Shown one piece after another: positions 1 through 10,664 of a stretch of DNA of 64,000 nt. The stretch comes from Ananas comosus (lineage: Eukaryota; Streptophyta; Magnoliopsida; Poales; Bromeliaceae): positions 13,796,866-13,860,865 of the forward strand of contig NC_033625.1 of assembly GCF_001540865.1 (NCBI RefSeq), in the 5' to 3' direction. The notes beneath the pieces are model-generated. The model was not told where the DNA came from, ran no database searches, and was given only the letters and a program-made list of their open reading frames with translations. Every line of letters begins with the position of its first letter. The first letter of the stretch is position 1. The position numbers and the translations under genes were made by a program.

Positions 1-245
1 GAATAATTCTACACCGTTAAACTTGCAAACAATATATATCAACTATTAAAAATTGTTGATTTTGAACCCCTTCGATCGTTAGGTAAATGATATCAAAAAA
101 TCGTAAAATTTATTTTCTAGATTCTTCAAGTACGCTAGATCAAGCCTAATAGAACCGATCGTCGATTCGAAGGTTCCATCATCAAAACGGCTTAGGAGCA
201 TAAAGACCTTCGTGCTCCTAATAGCACACAAGACCTACTCCTCTT
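1..245. mobile_element. Right end of a micron-like foldback MITE (truncated by window edge)
   Basis: The segment matches the right half of the elements at 14450-14985, 29121-29670 and 56671-57210. It shares the conserved interior (a run resembling gatatcaaaaaatcgtaaa, then a gatcgtcgattcgaagg-type stretch and a catcatcaaaac-type stretch). The terminal part is an imperfect palindrome built on aggagcataaagacc / gtgctcctaatag, the same variant seen at the left-end fragment near 39345-39400. The left half lies outside the window. No coding capacity is visible. Confidence 0.6.
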
Positions 246-628
246 TTTTGCTAAGATACTATTATATTATTAAATATATACTTTGCTACTTTTAACTAGT
301 GTATTTAACAGTTTTCACATAAAATTATTGATTTATTTCACTATTTATGTGTTTTTCCTATTTTTGATTGCGTTTTGTCATTTTTGTTTGTGTGTTCGTT
401 GTAGCATTGATTCCAAGGAAAAATCGGTATTTTCATTTTCTAAAAAAATCCGGAAAATAGATATGCTAGTTTTCCGTAAAATAGAAAGAGTTTTTTAAAA
501 AATGCTTATTTTTCTTCAAAACAAACAAGCGAAAAATTGAAAAAGAAGTTTTGCATGAAACTTTTTCTTAAAAATTTATTTTCATACTTTTTCGAGGAAC
601 CAATCAGCCGTTTATAATGTAAGGATTG
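246..628. repeat. Host spacer repeat, left flank of the Tat retrotransposon
   Basis: AT-rich sequence without a gene. It aligns, with substitutions and small indels, to 44640-44968 (shared ttttaactagt, tttaacagttttcacataaaa, ttttgcatgaaa and gaaccaa blocks). The small ORF at 283-498 is not conserved between the copies. Together with 13014-14110 it reconstitutes the target into which the 12.4-kb element inserted. Confidence 0.7.
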
Positions 629-1417
629 TGTTGGGAGCCGAATTTCCCGACCCTAGACCCGGTCAAAGATCCTCCTCGGGAAGCGCATCGGGGTGAGGAA
701 CGGCTGCGGATAGTGATCCTCGAAGTTTGCCCCCTTCGACAGATCAAGCGATTCGGCTGATGAGGGATCGGATAAGCCGAGTTCGAAAAACTTTACCATA
801 GAATCGGTTCGGCTGGATGAGCCGAATGTATTGACTGAGCAAAGATTGAGGTCGGCCGATGAGCCGAACGACTAAAGAAAACTGAAACTGATCGACTCGA
901 GGAGACGAATGCCTAAATAACACAGAAACTAGCCGGCTTGAGGAGCCGAATGCCTCTATATTGATTGACTGGAGAGAGAAATACAAAGGCGGATATGAAG
1001 TTTACAACGGAGTGATGCCCGTGGGGCAGACAGACTTCAAAGATCTAACTTAAAAACTACTCATAGGAAAAAAGCAGCAAAATTATAAGTAGACTACTAC
1101 TAGGAAGTGTAGGAAATTGCGTGGAAGATAAAAGCGGTCTTTTGTACACAAGGGCAAAGGCCTCTTTCTTTTAGGGCGTTATTAGCCTATTTATATGTTG
1201 CCCTTTGATCAATTACTCTTTTTCCACGATCGGCCATGACTTCCTAATTCTTCGGACCACTTCCAGCCGATCGGAACCGCTTACAACCGTTTGCGGTTAC
1301 TGTAACCCCCTCGATCTAGCGCGGTTCATGCTTCCCTTAATGCTCCCGGGGCATATCGAAACTGTGGCTCTTGCGTAGACTTGACATGCCAGCTGTCCAC
1401 GCCGAATTGGCCCAACA
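629..1417 (-). repeat. 3' LTR of the Tat element
   Basis: Begins TGTTGGG and ends CCCAACA, so the two tips are inverted copies of each other. It matches 12226-13013 along its full length. Because gag-pol runs on the - strand this is the downstream (3') LTR. It contains several short repeated motifs (gagccgaatg/gagccgaacg, ggatgagccg) between 770 and 955. Confidence 0.92.
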
Positions 1418-1431
1418 ATTGCCCCCTCGGT
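1418..1431 (-). other. Polypurine tract next to the 3' LTR
   Basis: Immediately inside the 3' LTR the - strand reads as a purine-rich run, ccgagggggcaat, directly before TGTTGGG. This is the expected position and composition of the plus-strand DNA primer of an LTR retrotransposon. Confidence 0.7.
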
Positions 1432-3517
1432 AGCTTTTGAAGCGACGCTTCGGTAGCTGGCGTCTTCCAAGGCATGATTACTTTTCAAATTCCTAGTGTT
1501 GGTCTGTCTCAACTGTTCGTCTCCTCTTATGCCGAAATTCTGCCATCGCTTCAAGATAAAGCGTGATCTGAGGCGTATTTCTCGGTCCAATTAATTTCAA
1601 ACCTTCTGTTCTAGTAGCTGACGTGATCCGACGAGCATTTTTCCACCCAGAGTACGATTGGGTTTCGGCCGTTCATTTTTCTTCACGGCCCTGATTTCAC
1701 CCTCGATTTTTGTCTTACATGCGGCATTAATTAGGTCATTTTAATTACTGCCGTCTATTCATCATTATAGCCGACCTCGGAATTCGTTTCGACACGACGG
1801 CCATCTTTCCTTCTTCTTCAACTGTTATCTTTCGTCTTCATTGCTTTCTTTTACTTCTTTTTCGTTTCTTACAACACTTCGTCTCTTCCATCGAAACTCC
1901 TTTCTCATTTTTCTTTCTTTTGAGTAATGGCACTGGTTCCGCCTCTTCCTTCTCATCCGTCCCTTGATTATACTATACTTAAACCCTTTGTCGACTCAAA
2001 CCCATCTCGAGTTATTTTGGGTCCTTCTCTTACAGACATGCTATCCCTTATTGACTCACCCTTTTCTGGCGACGGTCTTCCCCTGAGAAAAGCTATTCAC
2101 CTTCAGTCTTGGTACTCTTCAGCTTCAACAGGGAAGAGTCTTCGAACCTGGCCAAGTATCTCAGAGGCATACTTAACCTGGTTAGATAGAGTAGAAGCCG
2201 CCTTTGGTGACTTTTGGCGAGAGGTTGGGATATATGAAGCCATTCAATTATCTCGGCATCCTCCTATTGCAGAAAATCTTCTTCTAGCCGCTGCTCTGTG
2301 TTTTTGTCCCCTGCCTCTAATATTTTTCTTTTCAAAAGAGGATCTCTTACCCCCACTCTTTTTGATGTTGCCGCCATTGCCGGCTTGCGCCCTCATGGCG
2401 TTACTATTTCTATGTCTTATAATCCTGACGGCGTATCTGATTTTGAGGATCGTTTAGACCTCAATGACTTGGCTTACTCCAAGTTTATCCGCAAATTCGC
2501 AGGTGAATCCCCTGCTCCTGTCACTAGAAAAGAACATACAGCATTCCTCCTTTATTGGTTATGTTATAATTTCTTCTGTACTCGTTCATAGAAGATCAAT
2601 CGTGATTTTGTTCTAATCGCCGTTGGTTTGTCTAACAGCGATAGATTAGCTCTAGGGCCTTATTTTCTTGCCTTTGTTTATAGAGAAATTTTTGATTCTA
2701 TCAAAATACTGCCTTCTGGAGATGGTATTTCCATCCATTCTGGCTGTGGTATTTTCTGGTTTCTCCAAATATTTTTGCAATTCTATATTCCGGCTTTATG
2801 TCAATTTCCTTTTAATCCGACTTCTGCTGCCCAATTTGATTCTTATGGGTTAGCTCTCGGCTGTCCGCAGCCGATGACTCCGGGTCAACTTTTTGACTTT
2901 CTTACTTATTTTAAAACTTTTTATGAGCCGAGTCCTGAATCGGCTATTTCCTGGGCTCCCTTTGCTGACCGTCTTACCGGTCCCTCCTGGTTCCTTGCCC
3001 GGTTTGAAGCTATCCAAGGTGAATTGGCCTCTTCTCACGCGAGTGAGTACTAGAAGTATGGTACTCTTATTTGGCTCCGAGAGATCTTCATGTGGGGTTA
3101 AAATCGCGCTCAAAACTATTACCAAGCACTAAAGTTTATTCTCCTCAGTATGTGGCCCGCCTGTTTGGATTTGTTCAGGCGATTCTTGCTCCATCTAAAT
3201 TATTTACAACTAATACAAACGATCATCGACCGCCTACTAAAGGTATAGCCGAAGCTGATAAGATTTCGGCTATGGGAAATCGCCTTCGTCGATTCTTTAA
3301 ATTAGTAAGCTTCGGACCGAACTACACAGGAGTAGCTCTTGCCGGCTATGCTACCATTTGGGATCATTTTACTGATCGTATTCTCCACCTTTCTCTTCTT
3401 TGCGCATTCCGTAGAACTATTCATCCGCTTGTTTTAGTTGATACTCCTGCCTCATCATCAAGAGAAGAAATAGAAGAAGTTTCTGATCACATCTCTGATG
3501 CCCAGCCTTCTTCTTCT

Positions 3518-3599
3518 GTAATGTACTTACCCTTATTTTAACTTTTCTTTTTAACATTCCCAATACTTACTTTCCTTCTGTTTCCTTTTTTTTCTACAG
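3518..3599 (+). other. Candidate intron 1 of the antisense plant-mobile-domain gene
   Basis: Starts gtaatg after a serine-rich stretch and ends ttttttttctacag, a strong pyrimidine tract plus AG. The upstream reading frame meets a stop inside it, and the proline-rich coding stretch resumes after it (with a 1-bp shift). It is only a splice site in the direction antisense to the retrotransposon. Confidence 0.55.
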
Positions 3600-3868
3600 T
3601 CAATTCCAGTTTCTCCATTGGTCTCAGCTTCAGAAAAAGACTGATTGAGACCGCTCAATCTACTCCTCCGCCGCCTCCAAAGCGGCGTAAATCAGTTGCT
3701 AAAAGGCCCCATTCCAAGCAAGCCGAAAGTATTTCTGCGGCTAATGTATCAAAGAAAAAAACTGAGGAAACACCACCAGCTCCTGTTCCCGAAAAAAGAG
3801 CCAAAGAAATGCCTTCGGCTGATGCCTCAAGACAAGAATCTGTTCCTAATGAGCCTATTGAGATTGAG

Positions 3869-3941
3869 GTATATCGATTCGATTGGCCACTTTAACTTGT
3901 ATTATTTTCTCATCTTGTTTACCATTCTTTTAATAAAACAG
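3869..3941 (+). other. Candidate intron 2 of the antisense plant-mobile-domain gene
   Basis: Donor gtatat directly follows codons for PIEIE; acceptor aataaaacag directly precedes codons for SSPENNSRARF. Both sides are in phase 0, and the 73 bases between have a different, low-complexity AT-rich composition. Confidence 0.65.
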
Positions 3942-4998
3942 TCTTCTCCTGAGAACAATTCAAGAGCCCGTTTTGCTTCTTCTTTGAAGACGCAGATTAG
4001 TAGACAAGTTCGTCGAGATGTTCGCCTTGAGAAAAAGCAAGAGGAGGAGAGAAAAAGGACTACCCGAGAAATGGGCTCAAAGCTACCAGCAAGTACTACC
4101 AATCCATCTTCGGCAACAATTGAGGAAGAAGATGTGACTGTACCTCTAGAAAAAGATATTGGAGAACCAGGGCGTCGTTCGACTCCTGAAGCTTCATCAC
4201 CTAGAGCTTCATCTCTTACTCCTGATGATGCTCTGTCTACTGCCCTTCATGCATTGTTAACTTCGAGCCCAAATTCTAATGAAGGAGATGATTCGAACAC
4301 TATTGTGATGTCGTCAGACACTCAACAACAATTTGATGAGTGCCTTCGATTATATAGTCAAGGTCTCCTATATTTGGCTTGGAATCCAGAGCAATTTGAT
4401 CGGCTATGTGCTCTTTTACTTGACTTGGCCGATCGGTCAGACATTTCTTCTGCCAATAAATATTTTGTAGAGATTCTATCATCTCAACTTTCTTCTTTTT
4501 TGGCTCGGCAACAATCTTTGGGTGCCGAGCTTTTGTCCTTGGATCAACATTTTCACCGTGTTGACTATTTCAAGAATTCTATACCTGAGGTAGCAGCTCC
4601 TATTACTAACATGAGCCGTGAGGATCGTGTCTTAGCAGATCAAGAATCGTCTCTGCATTAGCGCATTTTAACTCTTGAAGAAGAATTGGCTGCAGTTAAA
4701 TTGACTGTAGCTCATATTTCTGAGCGTCGACTTCAATTACAAGATCACTTGAAGTCCAGAAAAGAAGAAGGTATAAGACTGAAGGAAGAACTTTCTCGGC
4801 TTTACAAAGTGCATCCCTTGATGAAACGCTGAAGAAAAGCTGCTGAAACTGCTCAAGCCAATTTTACAGCCGAATGAAACCAACTCAGAGATTTATCATC
4901 TTGATTAGGCTTGGAATATTCTAACTTTAACTTTGGTTATTCTCCCACATGGATGGGTAATACTTCTTTAAATATTTTCCATTAACTGTCTTCTCATT

Positions 4999-6157
4999 TT
5001 ATGACCCATCTCTGTTTCTTAAGTAGTATGCATTTTCTTTAGTGACTCTGCTTATCTGAAATGGTCCTTCCCAATTTGGAGACCATTTACCATATAATCG
5101 GTCTTTTCGACCGATAGGGAATAATAATCTAAGAACTAAATCATCAACCGCAAAAAATTTAGCTTTCACTTTTTTATTATATGCATCACATACTCGGTTT
5201 TGATAAGCTTGCAAATGATTTAACGCCGTCAACCGAGTTTCATGTAATTTGTCCATTTCATCTTTCATTAACTCACTGTATTCATCAGCCGACAGCTTTC
5301 TTTGATTTTCTAATCTTAACGAAGGCACTGTTATTTCGGCTGGAACAACGGCCTCATGGCCGTATACTAATTGGAATGGCGTCATCCCAGTTGCCATTTT
5401 CACCGAAGTCCGGCATGCCCATAACACTTCAGATAGTTTTTCATTCCATTTTCTTGGATATTTTCCAATATGCCGCTTCATAAGATTTATAATCACCTTA
5501 TTTGCTGCTTCAGCTTGTCCATTTACTTGAGCATAATAAGGAGACGAATGGAGTAACCTTATCTTCCGAGATTCGATGAACCGAACGAACTGTCCACCCG
5601 TGAACATTGTCCCTTGATCGATTGTAATTGTCTCGAAAATTCTAAAGCGATGAATTATATGATCTTCAACAAAATCGATGATTTCTTTCTGAGTGACCAA
5701 TCGAGCAGGTTTTACTTCCACCCACTTAGTAAAGTAGTCAACGGCCACTATTAAAAACTTATGACCAGCCGAAGAGAATTCGGCTGGATTTCTCCAATCA
5801 AATCCATGGCCCAACCTCGAAAAGGCCATGGTTTAATTATAGCATACATCTCTGAGGCATGAACTCTTTGTACTGAACCATGGAATTGACAATCCTGACA
5901 ACCCTTAGCATATTCTATGCAATCTTGATGCATAGTAGGTCAATAATATCCTAAGTGTCGAATTGTCCATCTTAACTTTTTTCCTGCTAAATGGGCTCCA
6001 CATAAGCCTTCATGTATTTCTCCCATTACTAATAAAGCTTCTTCGGGTCCCAAACATTTTAATAATACTTCTTCGGCTGTTCTTTTATAAAGCTGTTCAT
6101 TTAACAGACAGTAGCCAAGTGCTCTTCTTCAAATATTATAGTCGACCTTTTCGTTAG
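4999..6157 (-). pseudogene. Integrase region of the Tat element (C-terminal end of pol)
   Basis: Read leftward, it begins with a zinc-binding segment (a GEIHEGLCGAHLAGKK-like stretch around 6000-6030, then CIEYAKGCQDCQFHG near 5895-5925). The catalytic core keeps Asp-Asp-Glu: VDYFTKWVE, TIDQGTMFTG and NGQAEAANK. A C-terminal part with KFFAVDDLVLR and WSPNWEGPF follows, ending near 4999. It integrates retrotransposon cDNA into the genome. It is broken: a Trp codon has become TGA near 5945, and there is a frameshift between 5933 and 5760. The core alone is open for 276 codons (4999-5829). Confidence 0.88.
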
Positions 6158-6188
6158 GGTCTTCCAAATATTCAATTATAGGTTTTCT

Positions 6189-6728
6189 CTAATCTTCTTT
6201 TACCTCTATAGGGGCAACGATTGGTTCCCGCATATGAACCGAGGGTAAAAGCCTTTTCTCTATCTTTGTTAAACCTTGCTTCGGCTCTCTATATCCTGAA
6301 GCCGATTGAGCTAACCCATTCGCTTGCTCATTTTCTTCCCTAGCCGAATGTTTGAACTCGACTTCTCCGAAACTGTAAAGCAATTCTACTGTTTTCTTCA
6401 AGTAATTTTGTAAATTTCGGCTCACGCATCGGTATTCTCCACTGACTTGTTTGATTACCAACTGCGAATCACCGATGACTCTAATTGACCTGACTTTTAA
6501 TTCTTGTTCTAGGCCAATTATTAAGGCCTCATATTCGACTTGATTGTTAGAGCAGCCGAAATCTAGCTCGAAAGCAAATTGGCACGAATACCCTTCAGGA
6601 GATTGGATAACTATTCCAGCTCCTGCTGATTCGGCTGTTCTTGAGCCGTCAAAATAAAGTGTCCAAGGTTGACAACCGACTAAATTTTGCTTCGGCTCTT
6701 CAATTTCCACACATGGATGGTTAGCCAA
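6189..6728 (-). pseudogene. Second (archaeal-type) RNase H domain of Tat pol
   Basis: Contains LYFDGS, GAGIVIQSPEG, NNQVEYEALIIGL, VIGDSQLVIKQVSGEY and a HSAREENEQANGLA-type C-terminal motif, which supply the Asp, Glu, Asp and Asn/Asp positions of an archaeal-type RNase H (RVT_3 family). An extra RNase H of this kind downstream of the normal one distinguishes the Tat lineage from most other Ty3 elements. It is separated from the first RNase H by a frame break at about 6730. Confidence 0.85.
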
Positions 6729-6736
6729 GAAATCAG

Positions 6737-7084
6737 CTATTGCTTGTCCTTTAACAGCTTTTTTGCTGGAATATAATTAAGGGAGAATTCAGACAAAGCC
6801 AATATCCATTTTCCATGTCGATCCCTTAATACAGGTTTGGCCAACATATACTTTACCAGATCAGTTTTGCATATTACCGATACCTCAGTTGGTAAAATAT
6901 AATATCTTAGCTTTGTACAAGCATAGTACAATGCCAGGCATAATTTTTCAATAGCCGAGTATCGTTTCTCAGTATCTAATAATCGTCGGCTTAAATAATA
7001 AATCGCTTGTTCTTCCTTTTCTTCATTTTCTTGGGCTAATAAACACCCAAGATTTTTCTCCGCAGCCGAAATGTATAATTTCAT
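6737..7084 (-). pseudogene. Ty3-type RNase H domain of Tat pol
   Basis: Reads LYISAAEKNLGCLLAQENEE, then AIYYLSRRLLDTEKRYSAIE and LRYYILPTEVSVICKTDLVKY: the usual RNase H that follows reverse transcriptase in Ty3 elements, degrading RNA of the RNA-DNA hybrid. The start and end are set by frame breaks, not real termini. Confidence 0.85.
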
Positions 7085-7087
7085 CGG

Positions 7088-8140
7088 CTATCTTTGCTTA
7101 GGAGGCATGAGAATAGGAGGATTTGATAAATACTTCTTTATACTTTCAAATGCTCCATGTTGTTCCTCCGTCCAAACAAATTCTTCCTTATTCTTCAGCT
7201 GAAGCAATAGAGTAAAAACTCCTATTCTCCCGGCCAAATTAGATATAAATCGCCGTAAATAATTTATTTTTCCGAATAAACTTTGCAATTCTTTCTTGCT
7301 TTTTGGAGGCGGCAATTCTGATATAGCTTTTGCTTTATTTTTATCAACTTTTATTCCCTTTTTATGTATGAAAAATCCTAAAAAAATTTCTGCTGAAACT
7401 CCGAAGGCACATTTCAAGGGATTCATCTTTAACTTGTATTTTCTCATCCTTTCAAAACCGAGCTTGAGATCAACCCAATGTTCGGCTTGTGATTTGGATT
7501 TTACAACTATATCATTGATGTAAACTTCTATCTTTTTGCCGATTAAATCATGGAATATAAAATTCATTGCCCGTTGATAAGTAGCTCCGGCGTTTTTCAA
7601 CCGAACGGCATTACCAACCATTCAAAGGTTCCAATAGAACCCGGACATCTAAAAGCCGTCTTGGCTACATCAACCTTAGCAATATAAATTTGGTTTTATC
7701 CGGCATGTCCGTCCATAAAGGACAGGATTTCATTACCGGCAGCCGAATCTACTAACATATCGGCTATAGGCATAGGATACTCATCTTTTGGTGTAACTAA
7801 GTTTAAGTTCCTAAAATCAATGCAAACTCTAAGTTTACCATTCTTTTTTCGTACTGGAACTATATTAGATACCAAATCAATATAACGGGCCGCTCTAATA
7901 AAACCGGCCCTCAAAAGATTTTCAATTTCAATCTTAATTTGGAGTACAATACTCGGCTCAAAGCTACGAGCCAGTTGTTTATAAGGCTTGAAACCCTTTT
8001 AATGAGTAGCCTATGTTCTACAATTTCTCGACTCAACCCTGGCATTTCTTCATAACTCCAGACGAAGCAGTCTTTGTACTCCTTTAGCAATGCTTTCAAC
8101 TCTTCCTGTTGCTGAGCCGAAAGCTTAGCACTAATATAAG
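7088..8140 (-). pseudogene. Reverse transcriptase of the Tat element, catalytic Asp lost
   Basis: The polymerase domain runs from EYKDCFVWSYEEMPGLSREI (about 8020-8085) through VPVRKKNGKLRVCIDFRNLN (about 7830-7860) to FGVSAEIFLGFFIHKKGIKV and a LQSLFGKINYLRRFISN thumb. The catalytic motif, normally Y-x-D-D, reads YINDIVV at about 7506-7526, so the first Asp codon GAT has become AAT. Two frame breaks (near 7920-7980 and 7625-7695) split it into three open pieces. The enzyme encoded here could not work. Confidence 0.9.
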
Positions 8141-8660
8141 TCGGTCGCTTGTCTTCGTCAGATCCCAAGTTCACTTCGATTAGTGGATCTTGTGTCTCTA
8201 ACTTTTGTTCACCAACTTTGATAGGCGATTTTTCCAAGTTTAACTTGTTAGTTCGCCTATTTGCTTCATCTAATGTACTTTCATCGGCTTTTTCTGCCGA
8301 TTTCATCATCTCTTGTGAATCGGTTTTGGCAACCGACTTCATCATTTCTTTGTTAGCCTTTTCATCCTTCTTGTTGTTTACCACCTCTTCGGCCTTTTGG
8401 GCCGAGTTTGTCATACAGCCGATCTTGTTGATCGGCTCTTCTAGCCGAAGCTCTTCTAAGGCTTCGGTTCTTGGTCCCTGGCATTCTATTTTAACCATTT
8501 TGGCGGCTCATTGGCTGCCACCAAAGCCCCTTTATCTCTAGCAAGGATCAACTGGACTCCTTCTTCTGTAACTCTTACGAAGGAAATTTGATCCGGATCC
8601 GCGACGGCCCAATTGATATGGCCGATTTTCTCAGTGTTGATGTCTACCATTTGGGGCCGT
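8141..8660 (-). pseudogene. Spacer of Tat pol between protease and reverse transcriptase
   Basis: An open, low-complexity charged stretch (repeated EMMKSVAKTDS / EMMKSAEKADE units at about 8280-8350, an internal duplication). It leads into the RT through KRPTYISAKLSAQQQEELKA, a segment conserved at the N-terminus of Tat RTs. No catalytic motif of its own. Confidence 0.7.
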
Positions 8661-8661
8661 C

Positions 8662-9198
8662 CTACGGTCCGGATTTCTTCAACTTTATCTCCGATCCACT
8701 AGAATAGCTTTCCGTGGAGTGTAGAAGGCACGCACTCATTTGCGTAAATCCAATCGCGCCCGAGTAGCAGGTATATTGACTATCTTCATCAACCACAAAG
8801 AATGCAGTTCGTAAAGTTTTGGAACCTACCGTGATCTCGGTCGTAAGCACCCCTCGAGCTTGCTGACCATTCCCAGTGAAGTCGATCATGATCGTGTCAG
8901 TGGGCTTCAACTCATCTTCATTCTTGCCCAACTTCTTAAAGAATGCAGTCGGCATGACATTAACCATCGCTCCGCCATCTACCATAACTCGGTCTACTGG
9001 CCGACCTTCAATTAGGGCCCGAATAAAAAGAGGCCTTACGAATCTTGTCTGCATGGCCGATAGCTTCTCAAAAACCACCGCATCGGCCAGTTTGGCATCC
9101 TCTAATTGTAAGTGGGCCACATTAAGCCCAACTTCTTCCTCCATCTCCTCATACTTAGTATACTCCGCTTTAAAAGACTGTGGCAGAGTATATACCAT
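8662..9198 (-). pseudogene. Aspartic protease of the Tat element
   Basis: The active-site stretch reads VMVDGGAMVNVMP at about 8965-9003, the D-G-G version of the retropepsin D-T/S-G motif found in Tat elements. It is followed by TDTIMIDFTGNGQ and a GVLTTEITVGSKTLRTAFFV strand region. The usual final part is lost to a frameshift at about 8765. The protein would process the Gag-Pol precursor. Confidence 0.82.
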
Positions 9199-10158
9199 AT
9201 TGACATCGGCTGGTCCTTCATCAGCCGATTTTCCTTTAACCCTCTATTTCTTTTCTTCAGATTCTTTAACCGTTTCGGCGGAAGAATCGCTTTCCATTCG
9301 CACCTCCCTCTCCTTAGGAGGCCATCTCTCTCTCTTGATGATTGTCTCGAGAGAAGCTATTTTATCTTCTAGCTCCCTCCTTGTCATTTTCTCTTCTTGT
9401 TCGGCCGGTATTGGCCGTTCAATCTTTGATTTTAGCCAAGGGATAGGCGATGAACCGCCTGCCTCATGATCATTTCGCATCGGGCGAACAAGGTGTGGAG
9501 GTTCATCAGGTCGCCTCCATACGTTCAATTTTATCCCCTTCGCTTCATCGTATTGTTGTCTGGCCTCGGCTTGCATCCTTTGCTGCCGACGCTTTTGTAT
9601 TTTCGTTAACATCGGCCCTTGCCATCTAGCTGATGGTTTCACTTCTACCTCATGCCATTTGTCTACCGACACGTTTGCCGCTACTTTCACGGTCCTTAAA
9701 TGATTCTTCAAGATTTCTCTCCTTTTCCAGGGTCTCGACCAAGGTTGGATGTCGAGCTCATTGACTAACCTTCGACCGAGGAATTCTATGTCTCCCTCAG
9801 TCATCCCCTCGAATTCTGATTCTACTCTCGGCCTGGCTTGATGCTGCCAGTGTGGCCGATATCTAGGAAACTTTGGCCTTGAGCCGAATGGTTTTTCTGG
9901 ATAACTCCATCGGCTCTGTCGTTCTTCTCGTCGGTTGTGGTAGTAGTCATGCAGAAATTTCTGCATCAGCAAATCCTTTTTATGTTGAACCGAATCAACT
10001 TCCGGTTTCATTCCGTTGGAGGCTTCATCTGAGCATTCCTCTTCTTGATCCTCACCATCAGGAATGTCATCCCATTCCTCGGGGAACGCCATCAACTCAT
10101 TCCACTCGTTGCCTCTTTTCTTGGAATTGACGACGGCTTCCCAATCCTTCTTCGTCAT
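9199..10158 (-). pseudogene. Gag-protease spacer of the Tat element
   Basis: Open for 304 codons (9244-10158). Very charged, with a Glu/Asp-rich N-terminal part, an Arg/Trp-rich middle (PRYRPHWQHQARPRVESE), and TEGDIEFLGRRLVNELDIQ. This linker typically lies between the Gag zinc knuckle and the protease in Tat elements. It has no enzymatic motif and is out of frame with the protease. Confidence 0.65.
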
Positions 10159-10172
10159 TTCGGCCTTGCACC

Positions 10173-10664
10173 TTATGCAAGTCGAAGGTGTTTTTTGGCA
10201 TGTGCCACGTTATCTGCGGTGACCTGGTCCGCAATCTTTTTTCCTTTAACATTCACCATATTGACCTGAAAAGGAAACAAACTTTCATCAATTACATTAT
10301 TTTCATTTTCTTGGTGGGCTAATATGAGCCGACCCTCGTCTATTTTATCTTGGATCTGCCTTTTTGCAGTCACTTTTCCTTTTCCTTTCATGTTCACGAC
10401 GTTGACCTGTGATGGAAAAGGGTTCTTATCAATTTCCATATCTTTATTCTCTTGGTCGGCAAAGATGAGCCAACCTTCGTTTATCTCTTTTTGAATTTGC
10501 CTCTTGAAGGCAGTGCATTCATTTGTTTTATGGCTCCATGAGTGGTGCCATTTACAATATCTCCTACGTTTTAACTCTTCTATGGAAGGTATCGTTTGAC
10601 CCTCCTGTAGTTGAATCCTTCCATCTTTAAACAACCGATCAAAGATAAGATCGATCTTTGACAC
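10173..10664 (-). pseudogene. Gag nucleocapsid part of the Tat element, with an internal duplication
   Basis: Contains the zinc-knuckle-like CKWHHSWSHKTNEC motif, typical of Tat Gag (a C/H ligand variant of the CCHC knuckle). Downstream lie two homologous copies of about 45 residues: FKRQIQKEINEGWLIFADQE ... VNVVNMKGKGK and AKRQIQDKIDEGRLILAHQE ... VNMVNVKGKK, at about 10380-10515 and 10235-10380. The nucleocapsid binds genomic RNA. Confidence 0.8.

Larger units (their letters stand above)
1927..4930 (+). pseudogene. Antisense gene of the Tat element: plant mobile domain (aminotransferase-like) protein, degenerate
   Basis: A gene on the strand opposite to gag-pol, lying between integrase and 3' LTR. 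The N-terminal part (1927-3517) reads like the aminotransferase-like plant mobile domain (PF10536-type): WLDRVEAAFGDFWREVGIYE, then LTPTLFDVAAIAGLRPHG, an RLALGPYF-LAFVYREI block and YSPQYVARLFGFVQ. The middle is proline/lysine-rich with a KRRK basic patch (possible nuclear signal). The C-terminal part (3942-4870) is charged and predicted coiled-coil (LEEELAAVKLTVAHI). Two candidate GT-AG introns, 3518-3599 and 3869-3941, fall exactly at coding breaks. Damage: 1-bp shifts near 2305, 3133 and 3640; stops at 2589, 3051, 3105, 4659 and about 4830. The start ATG at 1927 follows a pyrimidine-rich leader. Function is unknown; such antisense ORFs are known in Tat elements such as Grande. Confidence 0.75.

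Noticed and set aside
8876..10269. + strand ORFs across the gag-protease region (8876-9469, 9873-10130, 10045-10269)
   Set aside because: Shadows of the - strand gag-pol frames, without homology.
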